NCBI RefSeq assembly: GCF_030010625.1
Contig: NZ_JASCXN010000002.1
Location: 186,001 to 250,000 of the forward strand
DNA length: 64,000 bases
Source: Streptomyces sp. CC208A
GTDB taxonomy: Bacteria > Actinomycetota > Actinomycetes > Streptomycetales > Streptomycetaceae
Direction: 5' to 3'
Under the pieces are notes generated by a model. The model had not been told where the DNA came from, searched no databases, and worked only from the letters and a program-made list of their open reading frames with translations. Shown piece by piece: positions 1-9,578 of the stretch (its first letter is position 1; each line of letters opens with the position of its first letter). The translations under genes and the position numbers were made by a program.

Positions 1-1539
1 GGTCAGCTCCTCGACCGACCGGCGGATCTCCCGGAAGCCGTCGCGGTCTCCGCCGTGGTTGACCATGAGCAGGCCGAGCCCCAGACGGATCTCGCCCCGG
101 GTGGCCTCCGACTGGCGTGGGTCGTCGATGAGCCGCCGCAGCAGGGTGACAGTGGCGGCATGGTCGGTGCTGTCGACCGAGATCCGGGCGAGCGAGAGGG
201 CGGTTCGCGAACGGACCTCGTCCCCGAGGTCCGGCTGTTCGAGCATCCGGTGGAGCAGGGCGGCAGCGGTGCCGGTGTCGCCGAGAGCGATGGCCTGGTC
301 GGCGGCGGCTTCGGCGCGGCGGAACCAGGCTTCGCGGTCTCCGGCGGCGAGCGTGTGGTGGGCCATCTGCACCAGTGGAGGCGGGGTCTGCCCCTCGAGT
401 GCCTCGACGGCCCGCCGGTGGAGGCGGGTGCGCAGGGGGCCCGGCACGTTCTGGTAGGCGACCTGCTGGGCGAGGACGTGCCGGAAGACGTACAGGCCGA
501 CGTCGTCCTCGCGGAGCACCGCGGCCTGCAACGCGTCGGTGAGGCCCCGCGCGCCCTGATCGGGATCAAGTCCGGCGACGGTGGTGAGCAGCGGCTCGGC
601 GGCGGGGACGGCCAGGATGGCGGCGGCGTCGACGACCGCGGCGCCGGCGGGGGAGAGTCCGGCCAGGCGCTCGGTCACCGCCTCGCGCAGCCCCCTGGGG
701 ACCTGGGTCTGTTCGAGGATCGCCACGGCGTCCTCGGCGTTGCCGCGCCGCCCCTGCTCGCCGAGGGTGATCAGGTCCTCTTCGGCGACCAGAGGCAGCC
801 CCTCGCTGCGGTCGTACACGGCCCTGGCGAGGCCAGGGGTGGTGTGCGAGCCGAGGGCGGCGGTGGCCAGCTCCGCGACGTCGGCCTCGGTGAGCGGCGC
901 CAAGGTGATCACCGTGCCGCCGGTGCCGGGCGGGTGGCGGTAGGCGGCGCCGAGGACGGGTGTACGGGGCGGCAGGTCCTCGGCACGGTACGTGAGCACC
1001 AGACTCAGCTCGGCGGGCAGGTCGCGCGCGAGCAGCAGGAGGAGCTCACGGGTGGCGTCGTCGACCCAGTGCATGTCCTCGACGACGATCACCGCCGGGC
1101 CCAGCGCGGCGAGCAGGGAGCGCACTGCCCGGACGAGCTGGTGGCGCTCGGCCTGCGGGTCGCCCGGTGGAGTCGGCGGCGGAGGGAGCCGGTCCGCCAG
1201 GTCGGGCAGCAGAGGTGCGAGGGCGCCGGACGCCGGCGGAAGGTCCGTGGCGGGCAACCCGGAGCCGGCCTTGGCCAGAGCGTCGATGAGCGGACCGTAG
1301 GGGTACGGTTCGCGCAGCGGCTGGCAGTAGCCGGTCAGCACGTGCCGGCCTTCGGCGGTCAGCGCGGCGGTGGCCTCGTGCACCAGGCGGGACTTGCCGA
1401 TTCCGGCCTCGCCCTCGATCAGTACGACGGCCGGCGGGCGCCGGACGGCGGCCAGCAGCGTGCCGAGCTCCCGTCGGCGGCCGACGAAGACGAAGCCGCC
1501 GCTGACAGGCGCCGCCTGCTGGCTGCTCGGCCGTGCCAC
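1..1539 (-). CDS. LuxR/LAL-type AAA ATPase transcriptional regulator (partial, C-terminus off the window)
   Basis: The reading frame runs off the left edge, so only the first 513 codons are visible. The start is a GTG at 1539-1537, 8 bases after GGAAGG. Residues about 18-60 read VFVGRRREL followed by a Walker A loop (GEAGIGKSR), and a Walker B segment (VIVVEDMHWVDDA) lies about 150 residues in. This order is that of the large ATP-binding LuxR (LAL) regulators, which end in a LuxR helix-turn-helix. That domain should lie beyond position 1 and cannot be seen. The rest is helical, as in the TPR-like arm of the family. It is probably a cytoplasmic, ligand- or partner-gated activator; its target is unknown. 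A related ATPase without the DNA-binding domain is the alternative. Confidence 0.85.
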   Translation of the reverse strand, partial: MARPSSQQAAPVSGGFVFVGRRRELGTLLAAVRRPPAVVLIEGEAGIGKSRLVHEATAALTAEGRHVLTGYCQPLREPYPYGPLIDALAKAGSGLPATDLPPASGALAPLLPDLADRLPPPPTPPGDPQAERHQLVRAVRSLLAALGPAVIVVEDMHWVDDATRELLLLLARDLPAELSLVLTYRAEDLPPRTPVLGAAYRHPPGTGGTVITLAPLTEADVAELATAALGSHTTPGLARAVYDRSEGLPLVAEEDLITLGEQGRRGNAEDAVAILEQTQVPRGLREAVTERLAGLSPAGAAVVDAAAILAVPAAEPLLTTVAGLDPDQGARGLTDALQAAVLREDDVGLYVFRHVLAQQVAYQNVPGPLRTRLHRRAVEALEGQTPPPLVQMAHHTLAAGDREAWFRRAEAAADQAIALGDTGTAAALLHRMLEQPDLGDEVRSRTALSLARISVDSTDHAATVTLLRRLIDDPRQSEATRGEIRLGLGLLMVNHGGDRDGFREIRRSVEELT

Positions 1540-1634
1540 GCCACCACCTTCCCTGCCTGGTCAGGCTAGGTCCGGCGGTGACGAGCGGCAAGCGCGGCCG
1601 AGACCGCCCAAGGCCCTCGGTACGGTCGTTCCGA

Positions 1635-2135
1635 TCACCGGGCCGCGGGCGTCGGAGAGAGGGACAGTTCCACCATGACGCGGGTGCCGGCGGCCGTGCG
1701 CCGCAGAGTGCACCTGTCGGCGTATTCCTCGACCAGCCGCAGGCCGCGTCCACCGCAAGCCGGGTCGTCGATGACGTGCCGCGAACCGACGCCCGCGGCC
1801 TGCCGGGATCGCCAGCGGCCGCTGTCCTTGACCTGCACCGTCAGCATGTCGGCCGTCGTGGCCAGAATCAGGGTCACGTCCGGGCTTCCGCTGTGCCGCA
1901 CCGCGTTGGTCACCAGTTCGGTGACGACGAGGGCCAGCGCGGCCTCCGCATCCTCCGGGACGTCCCAGAGCCGTGCCGACGTCCGTGCGAAGCGCCGCAG
2001 GGCGGGCACCGAGGCGGGAACGGCGGACATCGTGCAGACGGCCGTCCTCTCACGGACGCCGGCGCCCCGCGGCACCGGCGCGGCCGCATCGGGAACAGCC
2101 GGAACACGGCGGAGGGCGGTGGTCGTGGCGATCAT
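1635..2135 (-). CDS. ATP-binding (HATPase) anti-sigma-like regulatory protein
   Basis: Small HATPase of the GHKL fold, related to the RsbW/SpoIIAB anti-sigma kinases that are abundant in Streptomyces. The N box (ELVTNAVRHSG), a reduced G1 box (VKDSGRW) and the G2 box (GGRGLRLVEEYAD) are all visible. I chose the ATG at 2135 because GGAG sits 6 bases upstream; an in-frame ATG at 2153 preceded by GGGGG is an equally possible start and adds MPQESE. Such proteins bind or phosphorylate a sigma factor or anti-anti-sigma factor in the cytoplasm. No partner gene is adjacent, so the target is unknown. A similar protein is encoded at 4174-4677 and a more distant one at 31553-32011. Confidence 0.85.
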   Translation of the reverse strand: MIATTTALRRVPAVPDAAAPVPRGAGVRERTAVCTMSAVPASVPALRRFARTSARLWDVPEDAEAALALVVTELVTNAVRHSGSPDVTLILATTADMLTVQVKDSGRWRSRQAAGVGSRHVIDDPACGGRGLRLVEEYADRCTLRRTAAGTRVMVELSLSPTPAAR

Positions 2136-2323
2136 CTCGGACTCCTGGGGCATGTGCGGCGACCCCCTTCTGCCTTCCAAGGTCGCCGCCCCGGCCGGGT
2201 GGAAACAATGCGGACCCCTATACGTACGGGTACGCAAAATTAACCGGCCACCGAGGTGTGCCCCTGCTGCGCGCCATGGGGCACCGCGTCGCACTGCTGC
2301 GGACGTCGGATCTCGCGGGCCTC

Positions 2324-3299
2324 CTACCGCCCGGAGCGGCGCAGGGGCAGGTCCGCTGCGAGGTGTGCGCCGAGTGGGCCGGCCGCGATGCGCAGGGTGC
2401 CGCCGTGGCCTGCGGCGCTTTCGCGGGCGATGGCCAGGCCGAGGCCGGTGCTGTCGGTGCGAGGGGAGCCGTCGGCATGCTCGGTGCGGAGGGTGACCTG
2501 GATGGTGGTGTGTGCGGAGCGGCAGGCGTTGTCGATGCGGATCGCGCAGGAGCCGCCCCGGTTGGAGGGCGCTGCCGTGGACGTATACGGGCTTGTCGGC
2601 GACGCAGCGGAAGTCCAGCGGAAGTCCAGGGGACGTGGGTGGCAGGTGCTGGTACTCCGCGACGAGGTCGTGGGCGAGGGCGGCCAGCTCTACGGTGCTG
2701 CCGCCGGGCGGGGCCGTGGCATCCAGGCGGGTCAGCAGCAGGTCCTCGCTGAGGTACTGGAGACGTGTGGTGTCGGTGAGCGCGCCGCGGACGACCTCGG
2801 GCCAGTCCACGCCTTGCGGGTGGGTGAGTGCCGCTTCGAGGGAAGCGCGCAGGATGGCAAGGGGGCTGCGTAGCTCGTGGGAGGCGCCGGCGACGAACCG
2901 CTGCCGGCGCTCGGGCGCGCTGTGCAGCTGGTCCAGGGTGGCGTTGACGGAGTGCGCCGGTTCGGTGATCTCGTCGTCGGAGGCCGGTACGGGGACCCGG
3001 CGGCTGAGTGAGCGGGCGGTGATGTCGTCGAGTTCCCGGCGGATCGCGTCGACGGGGCGCAGCGGGCGACCGACGGCGGCCCAGGCGGTGGCGGTGGCGG
3101 TGGCCAGGAGCCCGGTGGCCGGAACGCCGGCGGCCGGGCCCACGGGCAGCGCTTGGTGGGCGCTGAACGCCGGCAAGGTGGTGCTGCTCAGGCTGAGCCA
3201 CAGCAGCGCGACGAGGACCAGGAAGCCGGCCGTGGTCCCGGCGAGGACGGCGGAGCCGGTGCGCAGCGGTAGGTCGCGGCCGGAGGGCTGGGCGAAGGG
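2324..3299 (-). pseudogene. Decayed sensor histidine kinase
   Basis: One minus-strand frame (from about 3299 down to about 2570) encodes a membrane segment, a HAMP-like region, and a clear HisKA box with the phospho-acceptor histidine (RRQRFVAGASHELRSPLAI). The HATPase domain continues in a different frame (RIDNAC, then STGLGLAIARESAAGHGG) down to a TAG at 2324, so a frameshift separates the halves near 2560. The conserved G1 box (DDGPGIP type) expected between these two pieces is missing. There is no credible start: the upstream frame is closed by TGA near 3300 and the first candidate is a TTG at 3176, inside the membrane region. No response regulator gene adjoins it. I read it as a dead kinase gene rather than a single sequencing error, because at least two lesions are present. 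Confidence 0.8.
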
Positions 3300-3538
3300 A
3301 GGTCACCGTTCCGCCGCCCGCCCCGACGGGCACGCCGTACCTCAGTGACCTGCCGGTCATGTCCTGGCTCGTCGGCTGGGGCGCTGCAGCGCGGCCTGAG
3401 CCCAGGCGCGCTCCCGATGGTCTGCGACTGCGGCCATCACGGCCGCGGGAAAAGGACCGGTGAGCCTTGTTCTGGGCGGTCATCCTGAAAAGGTAGGGGT
3501 GCAAGGTTTTTCCCTGCGGGCCCGGCTAGAGTGATGCG

Positions 3539-4177
3539 GTGACCACGCGACGACGCCGGGGCCCGTACGCCAAGACCGCCGCCAAGCGGCAGGAGATCCT
3601 CGACGCGGCTCTGGCCGCCTACGCGGAAGCCGGTAGCCGCGGGGTGTCGGTGCGGGACATCGCCCAGCGGGTGGGGATGACCGACGCGGGCGTCCTGCAT
3701 CACTTCGGGAGCCGCGAGGCACTGCTCACGGCGGTGGTCGAGGCCCGCGACACGGCGGCGTCCGAGGCGTACAGCCCGGAGACCGTGCTGTGGCGGACGG
3801 AGCTCCTGGCCCGGAACGCCGCCACGCCCGGCCTGGTCAAGCTGTTCCTGGACATCGCCGCAGCCTCGGCCGACCCCGACCACTCGGGGCATGCGTTCTT
3901 CACCGAGCGGTACCGCGGCCTGAGGCTCCAGATCGCGGCACTGCTCGCCGGCGGGCCGCCGCCGGGGGCCGGCTCCGAGGGGCCGGTGGCGGACGCCGAT
4001 GCCGACTGGGCCGCGCGGATCCTGCTGGCCGCGACGGACGGCATCCAGCTCCAGTGGCTGCTGGAGCCGACGATCGACATGGCGGGGGACATCGGCCGGC
4101 TGCGGGACGTGCTGCTGGACGTGCTGGACCGGCAGCGGGAGTGCGAGCCGGGGCCTGAGGGCACTCCCGCGCCTTAG
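3539..4177 (+). CDS. TetR family transcriptional regulator
   Basis: The protein has 212 residues. An N-terminal arginine-rich arm is followed by a TetR helix-turn-helix (about residues 20-65, with VSVRDIAQRVGMTDAGVLHHFGS, a typical recognition helix ending in HHF). The C-terminal half is helical and variable, as in ligand-binding TetR domains. The start is the GTG at 3539, because an ATG at 3534 closes after two codons. It converges on the HATPase gene with a 4-base overlap of the stop codons. Its upstream neighbour is the decayed kinase, so no obvious target is at hand; autoregulation is the usual default for the family. The ligand is unknown. Confidence 0.88.
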   Translation: MTTRRRRGPYAKTAAKRQEILDAALAAYAEAGSRGVSVRDIAQRVGMTDAGVLHHFGSREALLTAVVEARDTAASEAYSPETVLWRTELLARNAATPGLVKLFLDIAAASADPDHSGHAFFTERYRGLRLQIAALLAGGPPPGAGSEGPVADADADWAARILLAATDGIQLQWLLEPTIDMAGDIGRLRDVLLDVLDRQRECEPGPEGTPAP

Positions 4178-4677
4178 TCCGCCACCGTTCTCTGGGCGAT
4201 CACCGCGTCGGCGACGAGCGTCACGGCCACCCGCGTGCCGTGTGCCGTCCGGATGATCGCGCAGTCCTGTGCGTATGCGCGTACGAGCTGCAGGCCGCGG
4301 CCGCAGCATGCGGCGTCGTCGTCACCGGGGAGGCGGGGGCGCCGGGGGCGCCACCTGCCGGTGTCCTGGACCTGGAGGGTGAGCGTGGTGCCGGTCGTCG
4401 TCAGGAGCACGGCCACGTCCGGGCTGCCGCTGTGCCGGACGACATTGGCGACGAGTTCGGTCACGGCGACGCCGAGCGCCTCCTCGACCTCGTCGCCGAG
4501 TTCCCACGGGGCGGCCGCCTCCCGGGCGAAGCGGCGCAGCAGCGGGACCGCTTCGACGGTCGCGCGCATCACGCACAGGGCTCGATGCGCGTCCCGCACG
4601 TGCGAGCCGGGGTGAAGGGGGAGGCCGGGAGGGCCGGTGAGGGGGGCGAGCGGGGTGCTCTGCGTGGCGGTGGGCAT
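4174..4677 (-). CDS. ATP-binding (HATPase) anti-sigma-like regulatory protein
   Basis: A 167-residue paralogue of the protein at 1635-2135. The N box (ELVANVVRHSG), a G1-like DTGRW and the G2 box (CGRGLQLVRAYAQD) are aligned in the same order, and the N-terminal half carries the VPLLRRFAREAAAPWEL helix typical of these Streptomyces proteins. The start is the ATG at 4677 with GGAG 4 bases upstream. Function is inferred as binding or phosphorylating a sigma-factor regulator; no sigma or anti-anti-sigma gene is next to it. The stop overlaps that of the convergent TetR gene by 4 bases. Confidence 0.85.
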   Translation of the reverse strand: MPTATQSTPLAPLTGPPGLPLHPGSHVRDAHRALCVMRATVEAVPLLRRFAREAAAPWELGDEVEEALGVAVTELVANVVRHSGSPDVAVLLTTTGTTLTLQVQDTGRWRPRRPRLPGDDDAACCGRGLQLVRAYAQDCAIIRTAHGTRVAVTLVADAVIAQRTVAD

Positions 4678-4785
4678 GGGGCTCCTCGGCGCCTGGGGAG
4701 CGGGGCGCGGTGGCGAACGGGAAATCGCCGGTTATGCCACGGTAAGCATGAAAACTTTGAATATCTAGGTTTTGGGTCTCATGGC

Positions 4786-4815
4786 TGTGCCCCGACCGAT
4801 GACGGTCGGGGCACA
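4786..4815. terminator. Hairpin terminator downstream of the GH31 gene
   Basis: Perfect 13-bp inverted repeat (TGTGCCCCGACCG and its complement) around a 4-base loop ATGA. It starts 21 bases beyond the stop of the GH31 gene, which is on the minus strand. No clear T tract follows, as is usual in GC-rich actinomycetes. Confidence 0.75.
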
Positions 4816-4835
4816 GTTCCCCTTCTCGGGGGGCG

Positions 4836-7800
4836 TCAGGCCGTGGGTGTCCAGCGCTGGGCCGCCGTGCCCGAGCAGGTGGCGAGCGTCAGCTTCGTGC
4901 CGCTCGCCGTGCCCGCCCCGACCGGGGCCAGGCAGCGTCCGCCGCTGGTGATCGTCGCCTGGGCGCCGAGCTGCCATTTCTGGCCGGTCGAGCCGCTGCA
5001 CGCCTGGACGGTCACGGTGGTGCCGGAGCCGTCGAGGCAGACGCCGTCCTTGCCGGTCACGGTGCCGGCCGCGGTGAACGTCCAGCGCTGGTTGGCGCCG
5101 CCGTGGCAGGCGTAGAGCGTCGGTTCCGTACCGGGGGCCGTGGCGCTGTACGGCAGGTCCACGCACGTCCCGGAGGCTCCGTTGACCAGCGTCGCGTTCG
5201 CCGGGAGCGGGGTGGCCCTGCCGGTCGCGGAGATCTCGGCCGCGCTGGTCCACGGGCCGCTGTCCCCGGCCTCGGTGAGGGCCTTGAGCCGCAGGTAGCG
5301 GCCCGTCTTCGGAGCGAAGGAGGTCTTCTTCTCGGTGGCGTTGTCGGCCCACACACCGGTCGCGACCGGGCTGCCCCAGCTCGCGGTGGTGTCGGAGACG
5401 TACACCTCGTACGACCCGATGTGGCCGTTGCTGCCGCCGTCCTGCCGCGGCAGGTATGACAGGCTGTCCACGTCGTAGCGCGCCCCGAGGTCGATCTGGA
5501 CCTCGTGGGGGAGCTGCGCGGCCGTGCCGCCGGAGTACGCCGTGTGCCACGTGGTGGCCGGGGCGCCGTCGATGGCGTTGGCGGCCGCCCCGTCCTCGTA
5601 CGTCGTCTCCTGGCTGTCGGCGTGGACGACCTTCCAGGCGGTCTTGGAGATCGGCGCGCCCGTGGCGGGGACCTCGGCGGCCGGGAGCAGCGTCACACCG
5701 GACGCGGTGACCGTGAACGCGCCGGACTTCGCACCCGTCTTGACCCACAGGACGCCGGAGCGGTCGGCCGGGTCGAAGTACCAGCCGGTCGCGGCGGAGT
5801 CGTACGCGGCCTTCGACGTCAGAGCCGGCAGGGCGTCACCGTCGACGGTGACGCCGCTGGGGGCGGCGGACGCGTGGACGGTGAACTCGTAGCCGCGTGA
5901 GGCGGGCTTGCCGGTGTACGCGCCGGTGCCGGCGCCGACACTGATCCTCACGTCGCCGGTGCCGGAGGCGGGGGCGGTGACGTCGACCTTCTGCTTGGCG
6001 TACGCGCCGGTCTGGTACTGGCGGGTGATCCCGTCGTCCTCGTACAGCGTGAACGTCGACGAGCCGCGCGGGTACACGTCGTACGTGAGGGTGGAGACGG
6101 GCTTCTCGCCGGTGTGGTTCATCTGCGGCCACATCGGCACGATCCCGCCGCCCTTGACGAACATGGGGAGTCGGTCGAGCGGGGCGTCGTAGCCGTTCAG
6201 CCAGCCCGGGCCGCTGTACGTCCTGCCGCTCCAGTAGTCGGTCCAGGTGCCGGCGGGCAGGTAGATGCCGTCGCGCTTCGTCGTGTCCGTGACGACGGGA
6301 GCCACGAGGAGCGAGTCGCCGGACATGAACTGGCCGCTCGTCTGGTTGCCGCGCGCGACCGGGTCGTTCGGGTACTCCAGGACCATGGCCCGCAGCGTCG
6401 GCGTACCGGTCTCCGTCGCCACCCGGCTCATGGAGTAGAAGTACGGCATCATCCGCATCTTCAGCTTGAGGTACTTGCGGTTGATGGACAGGTACGGGTC
6501 GGAGAAGCGCCACGGCTGCTTGTCGTGGTACCCGGCCTCCGGGTTGGTGGCACCCCAGCCGGACATCGTCATGAAGACGGGCGTCATCGCCTTCCACTGC
6601 AGGTCGCGGACGTACGTCTTGGGGCTGCCCTGGAAGATGCCGTCGACGTCGCCGGCCGCGTAGTTGAGGGCGGACAGACCCGCGCCGGTGATCGCCGGGA
6701 CGTGCCAGCGCATGGCGTCCCAGTTGCCCGGCGTGTCGCCGGTCCAGACGATGGCGTTGCGCTGCGTGCCGGCCCAGCCGTCGACCGTCCAGACGTAGCG
6801 GCGGGCGTCGGAGTTCCTCTCGATGCCCTCGACGGCCTGCTGGACGCCGTCGAAGGCGTACTTGTAGCCGGGACCGATCCAGGCGACGTCGGTCTTGACG
6901 CCGCGGCTGCCCGCGACGCCGACCTCCGTGTCGATGTCCGCCAGACCGGTCGAGGTCCACAGGCCGGTCTGGAAGCCCTTGGCCTTCAGGCCGTCGACCA
7001 CTGTCTTCAGGTCCGCGTACCCGCAGCCGTAACCGTCGTTGGGCAGGAACCAGCCCGACGGCATGTCGGCGGCGCGGGCGTCCGCCGCGTAACCCAGGAC
7101 GTCCTTCGTGGTCTGGTGACGGAGCCGGTCGTGGCCACCGGTGTAGTCGGGGTTCGAGGCGTTCCAGCAGTCGGCGTTGCCGAGCTCGAAGCCCCACAGC
7201 GGCGCCAGGAACGGCTTGCCGCTGACGTCCGTGTACGCGTCGAGGACGCCCTTGAGGGAGTCGCCGACGAAGTACCAGGCGTCGAAGCGGCTCTCGTTGT
7301 GCGTGAACGTGCCCGGCGCGCCGAAGCTGTACGTGCCCGGCGCCCAGGTGTTCCGCATCACGCCGTAGTTGTTGGTCGACATGTAGAAGGGCGCGGGACT
7401 CGCGTTGTGGTTCTCCAGCCACTTGTTGCTGCCGGAGATCGGCACGGTCTTGCCGCGCAGCGCCCACTCGCCGAGCCGCAGGCCCGTGCCGTAGAACTGC
7501 TCGTCGGGTCCCTGGGTCAGGTACTGGCTGGTCTGCGTGCCCGTCCAGGAGAGCGGCTGGGACTCCGACCACACCAGGGTGGAGTCGTCGGCGCGGTAGA
7601 CCGAGAACCGCAGCGGGGACTTGTTCACCCGGATGTTCAGGGCGGGAGTGGCGATCTTGTAGTACGTGCCGGCGTCCGCGACGCTCGTGGTCACGGCACC
7701 GAAGTCGGTGTCGATCGCGAGGGCGTTGCCCGCGGGGTCGTCGGTGAAGCCGCCGTTCGGCGACACCCAGATCCGGAAGATGTCCTGGCGGGCCACTTGA

Positions 7801-8054
7801 ATCCGGGCCTTCGCCGCCGTCGAGGTGCTGATCGTGAAGGTGTTGCCGGTCCGACTGACCCCCGTGGCGTTCCCGGCGGTCGCCGCCGCGGCCGGCGAGA
7901 CCGGACCCGCGACGGAGAAGACCGCCGCCACCAGGGCCGCCACCAGGCCGAGGACGGCTGGTCGCCGCCCTCGGCCTCTGATCCGTACTGAAGAGCGTGC
8001 TCGCATCGCTGTCGCCTTTCGCTCGCCGACGCTGCCGAGAGTGGTGCGCGACAT
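4836..8054 (-). CDS. Secreted GH31 family glycosidase with CBM32 and ricin-B domains; candidate alpha-N-acetylgalactosaminidase
   Basis: A 1072-residue exported protein. Residues 1-60 form a long signal peptide: an arginine-rich start, a hydrophobic run (AVLGLVAALVAAVFSVAG) and an alanine-rich cleavage site near 58. The GH31 TIM barrel spans about 180-560. The likely nucleophile is D389 (KTDVAW) and the likely acid/base D440 (WTGDTPGNWD). A beta-sandwich region follows, then an F5/8-type CBM32 (about 800-940) and a ricin-B/CBM13 lectin domain (about 945-1072). The start at 8054 has GAGGAGG 8 bases upstream; an internal ATG at 8006 is possible. GH31 covers alpha-glucosidases, xylosidases, galactosidases and N-acetylgalactosaminidases. 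The divergent operon encodes a galactosamine/tagatose-type route, so I favour cleavage of terminal alpha-GalNAc (or alpha-galactosyl) residues on glycans. The family call is firm; the substrate is inferred. Confidence 0.88.
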   Translation of the reverse strand: MSRTTLGSVGERKATAMRARSSVRIRGRGRRPAVLGLVAALVAAVFSVAGPVSPAAAATAGNATGVSRTGNTFTISTSTAAKARIQVARQDIFRIWVSPNGGFTDDPAGNALAIDTDFGAVTTSVADAGTYYKIATPALNIRVNKSPLRFSVYRADDSTLVWSESQPLSWTGTQTSQYLTQGPDEQFYGTGLRLGEWALRGKTVPISGSNKWLENHNASPAPFYMSTNNYGVMRNTWAPGTYSFGAPGTFTHNESRFDAWYFVGDSLKGVLDAYTDVSGKPFLAPLWGFELGNADCWNASNPDYTGGHDRLRHQTTKDVLGYAADARAADMPSGWFLPNDGYGCGYADLKTVVDGLKAKGFQTGLWTSTGLADIDTEVGVAGSRGVKTDVAWIGPGYKYAFDGVQQAVEGIERNSDARRYVWTVDGWAGTQRNAIVWTGDTPGNWDAMRWHVPAITGAGLSALNYAAGDVDGIFQGSPKTYVRDLQWKAMTPVFMTMSGWGATNPEAGYHDKQPWRFSDPYLSINRKYLKLKMRMMPYFYSMSRVATETGTPTLRAMVLEYPNDPVARGNQTSGQFMSGDSLLVAPVVTDTTKRDGIYLPAGTWTDYWSGRTYSGPGWLNGYDAPLDRLPMFVKGGGIVPMWPQMNHTGEKPVSTLTYDVYPRGSSTFTLYEDDGITRQYQTGAYAKQKVDVTAPASGTGDVRISVGAGTGAYTGKPASRGYEFTVHASAAPSGVTVDGDALPALTSKAAYDSAATGWYFDPADRSGVLWVKTGAKSGAFTVTASGVTLLPAAEVPATGAPISKTAWKVVHADSQETTYEDGAAANAIDGAPATTWHTAYSGGTAAQLPHEVQIDLGARYDVDSLSYLPRQDGGSNGHIGSYEVYVSDTTASWGSPVATGVWADNATEKKTSFAPKTGRYLRLKALTEAGDSGPWTSAAEISATGRATPLPANATLVNGASGTCVDLPYSATAPGTEPTLYACHGGANQRWTFTAAGTVTGKDGVCLDGSGTTVTVQACSGSTGQKWQLGAQATITSGGRCLAPVGAGTASGTKLTLATCSGTAAQRWTPTA

Positions 8055-8286
8055 GACAGCAGCCTCCTCGGAATGACGTCAAGCGCTCGCTTGATGCGTC
8101 TATCGATCAAAAGCAATCAGAAGTGCGCATGCGATCCCGACCTCCGGCCTGCGGTTACAACTCCATAACTGACGAGGGCCTGAGGATGACGCGAGGCGGA
8201 CTGGGTGCTCTAAGTTGAGCAATACGCGCCAACCTGGTCAGTTTCGCGCGTCAATCTCTCTCCTCGTGAACCAGGCGGTAGTTGCC
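8055..8286. promoter_or_regulatory. Divergent promoter region between the GH31 gene and the sugar ABC operon
   Basis: This 232-base gap separates two divergently read genes and is noticeably richer in A/T than its surroundings. It holds TTGAGCAAT at about 8214-8222; the inverse, TTGCTCAA, occurs at about 12312-12319 in front of the SIS operon next to the DeoR gene. TCGATAGA-like words also occur in both gaps. These could be parts of a DeoR operator. The match is short, so this is only a candidate. Confidence 0.4.
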
Positions 8287-9543
8287 ATGAAGCGACGTCT
8301 TCTCACCCTGTCCACCGCCGGAACGGTCGGCGCGCTCGTGCTCACGGCGTGCGGAGGCGGATCCGGCGCCTCGACCGGCGCGGACGGGGTCACCACGATC
8401 AAGTTCGTCGCGGCGGACTACGGCTCCAACGGCGACAACCCCAGCCAGGCGTACTGGCAGGACGTCATCAAGGCGTTCGAGAAGGAGAACCCGAAGGTCG
8501 AGGTCGACCTCCAGGTGATCAACTGGAACGACATCGACGCCCAGGTCAGGACCATGGTCCAGAACGGGAACCAGCCGGACGTCCTCCAGACCGGCGGCTA
8601 CGCGGACTTCGCCAAGAGCGGCTTGCTGTACTCCGTCCCGGAGGTGCTCTCGGTGCCCACCGAAGGGGACCTCATCCCCGCCCTGGCCGACGCCGGGGCC
8701 CAGGACGACACCCGTTACGGCGTCCCGTTCGTCTCCAGTGCCCGGATGTTCCTCATCAACAACGCGCTGTTCCGCAAGGCCGGCCTCGACCCCGCGAAGC
8801 CGCCGCAGACCTGGGCCGAGGTCACCGCCGCCGCGACCGCCCTCAAGAAGGCCGGCGTCGAGGTGCCCCTCGGCATTCCCCTGGGCAAGGAGGAGGCACA
8901 GGCCGAGGCGTTCATCTGGATGATGGGCAACGGCGGCGACTACCAGAACTCCAGCCGGAAGTACGCGATCAACTCCGAGGCGAACGTGGAGACGTTCACC
9001 CAGCTCAAGAAGTGGGTCGACGCGGGCCTCACGGAGAAGAGCCCGGCCGCCGTCAACCGCACCGACCTCACCGAGAACTTCGCCTCCGGCAAGGTCGGCA
9101 TGCTCAACGGCTTCCCCGGCCAGCTCGCCGAACTCAAGGGCATGGACGTCACCTGGACCGCCATGCCCGGCGCGAACGAGAAGAGCCCCAGCACCCTCGG
9201 CGTCGCCGACTGGGTCATGGCCTTCAAGAAGGGCGGCCACAAGAAGGAGATCAAGGCCTTCCTCGACTTCGCGTACGGCACGGAGAACGTGGTCAGGTTC
9301 GCCAAGACCTACAACCTGCTGCCCGTGACGCAGACGGCCCGTGCCGCGCTCGTCGAGGACCCGGCGGCGAAGGAGCTCAGGCCCTTCCTCGAGATCCTGC
9401 CGACCGCGACCTTCTACCCGCTCAGCGACCCGACCTGGCCCGGCGTCTCCGCCCAGATCAAGACCCAGATCGGCAGCGCCCTCGACGACCCGCGGAAGGG
9501 CCTCGACGCTCTCCAGAAGGCAGCCGAGCAGGCGGGTCGGTGA
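8287..9543 (+). CDS. Sugar ABC transporter substrate-binding lipoprotein
   Basis: A 418-residue extracellular sugar-binding protein of the family-1 (MalE/UgpB-like) type. It begins MKRRLLTLSTAGTVGALVL and then a lipobox, LTAC, so it is expected to be lipid-anchored outside the membrane. The start is the ATG at 8287 with AGGCGG 8 bases upstream; upstream in-frame codons would spoil the signal peptide. It is first in an operon with two permeases. No ATPase gene is present; in Streptomyces such importers commonly share the multi-sugar ATPase MsiK, encoded elsewhere. The neighbouring genes suggest the cargo is an amino sugar or an oligosaccharide released by the GH31 enzyme. Confidence 0.9.
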   Translation: MKRRLLTLSTAGTVGALVLTACGGGSGASTGADGVTTIKFVAADYGSNGDNPSQAYWQDVIKAFEKENPKVEVDLQVINWNDIDAQVRTMVQNGNQPDVLQTGGYADFAKSGLLYSVPEVLSVPTEGDLIPALADAGAQDDTRYGVPFVSSARMFLINNALFRKAGLDPAKPPQTWAEVTAAATALKKAGVEVPLGIPLGKEEAQAEAFIWMMGNGGDYQNSSRKYAINSEANVETFTQLKKWVDAGLTEKSPAAVNRTDLTENFASGKVGMLNGFPGQLAELKGMDVTWTAMPGANEKSPSTLGVADWVMAFKKGGHKKEIKAFLDFAYGTENVVRFAKTYNLLPVTQTARAALVEDPAAKELRPFLEILPTATFYPLSDPTWPGVSAQIKTQIGSALDDPRKGLDALQKAAEQAGR

Positions 9544-9578
9544 CGAGCCGCGGCCGTACCTCCGAAACGAGAACGCAC

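Noticed and set aside
55..1569. Long plus-strand frame of 504 codons
   Set aside because: It is the antisense of the ATPase regulator, which has clear Walker motifs; the plus frame is only glycine/arginine-rich shadow.
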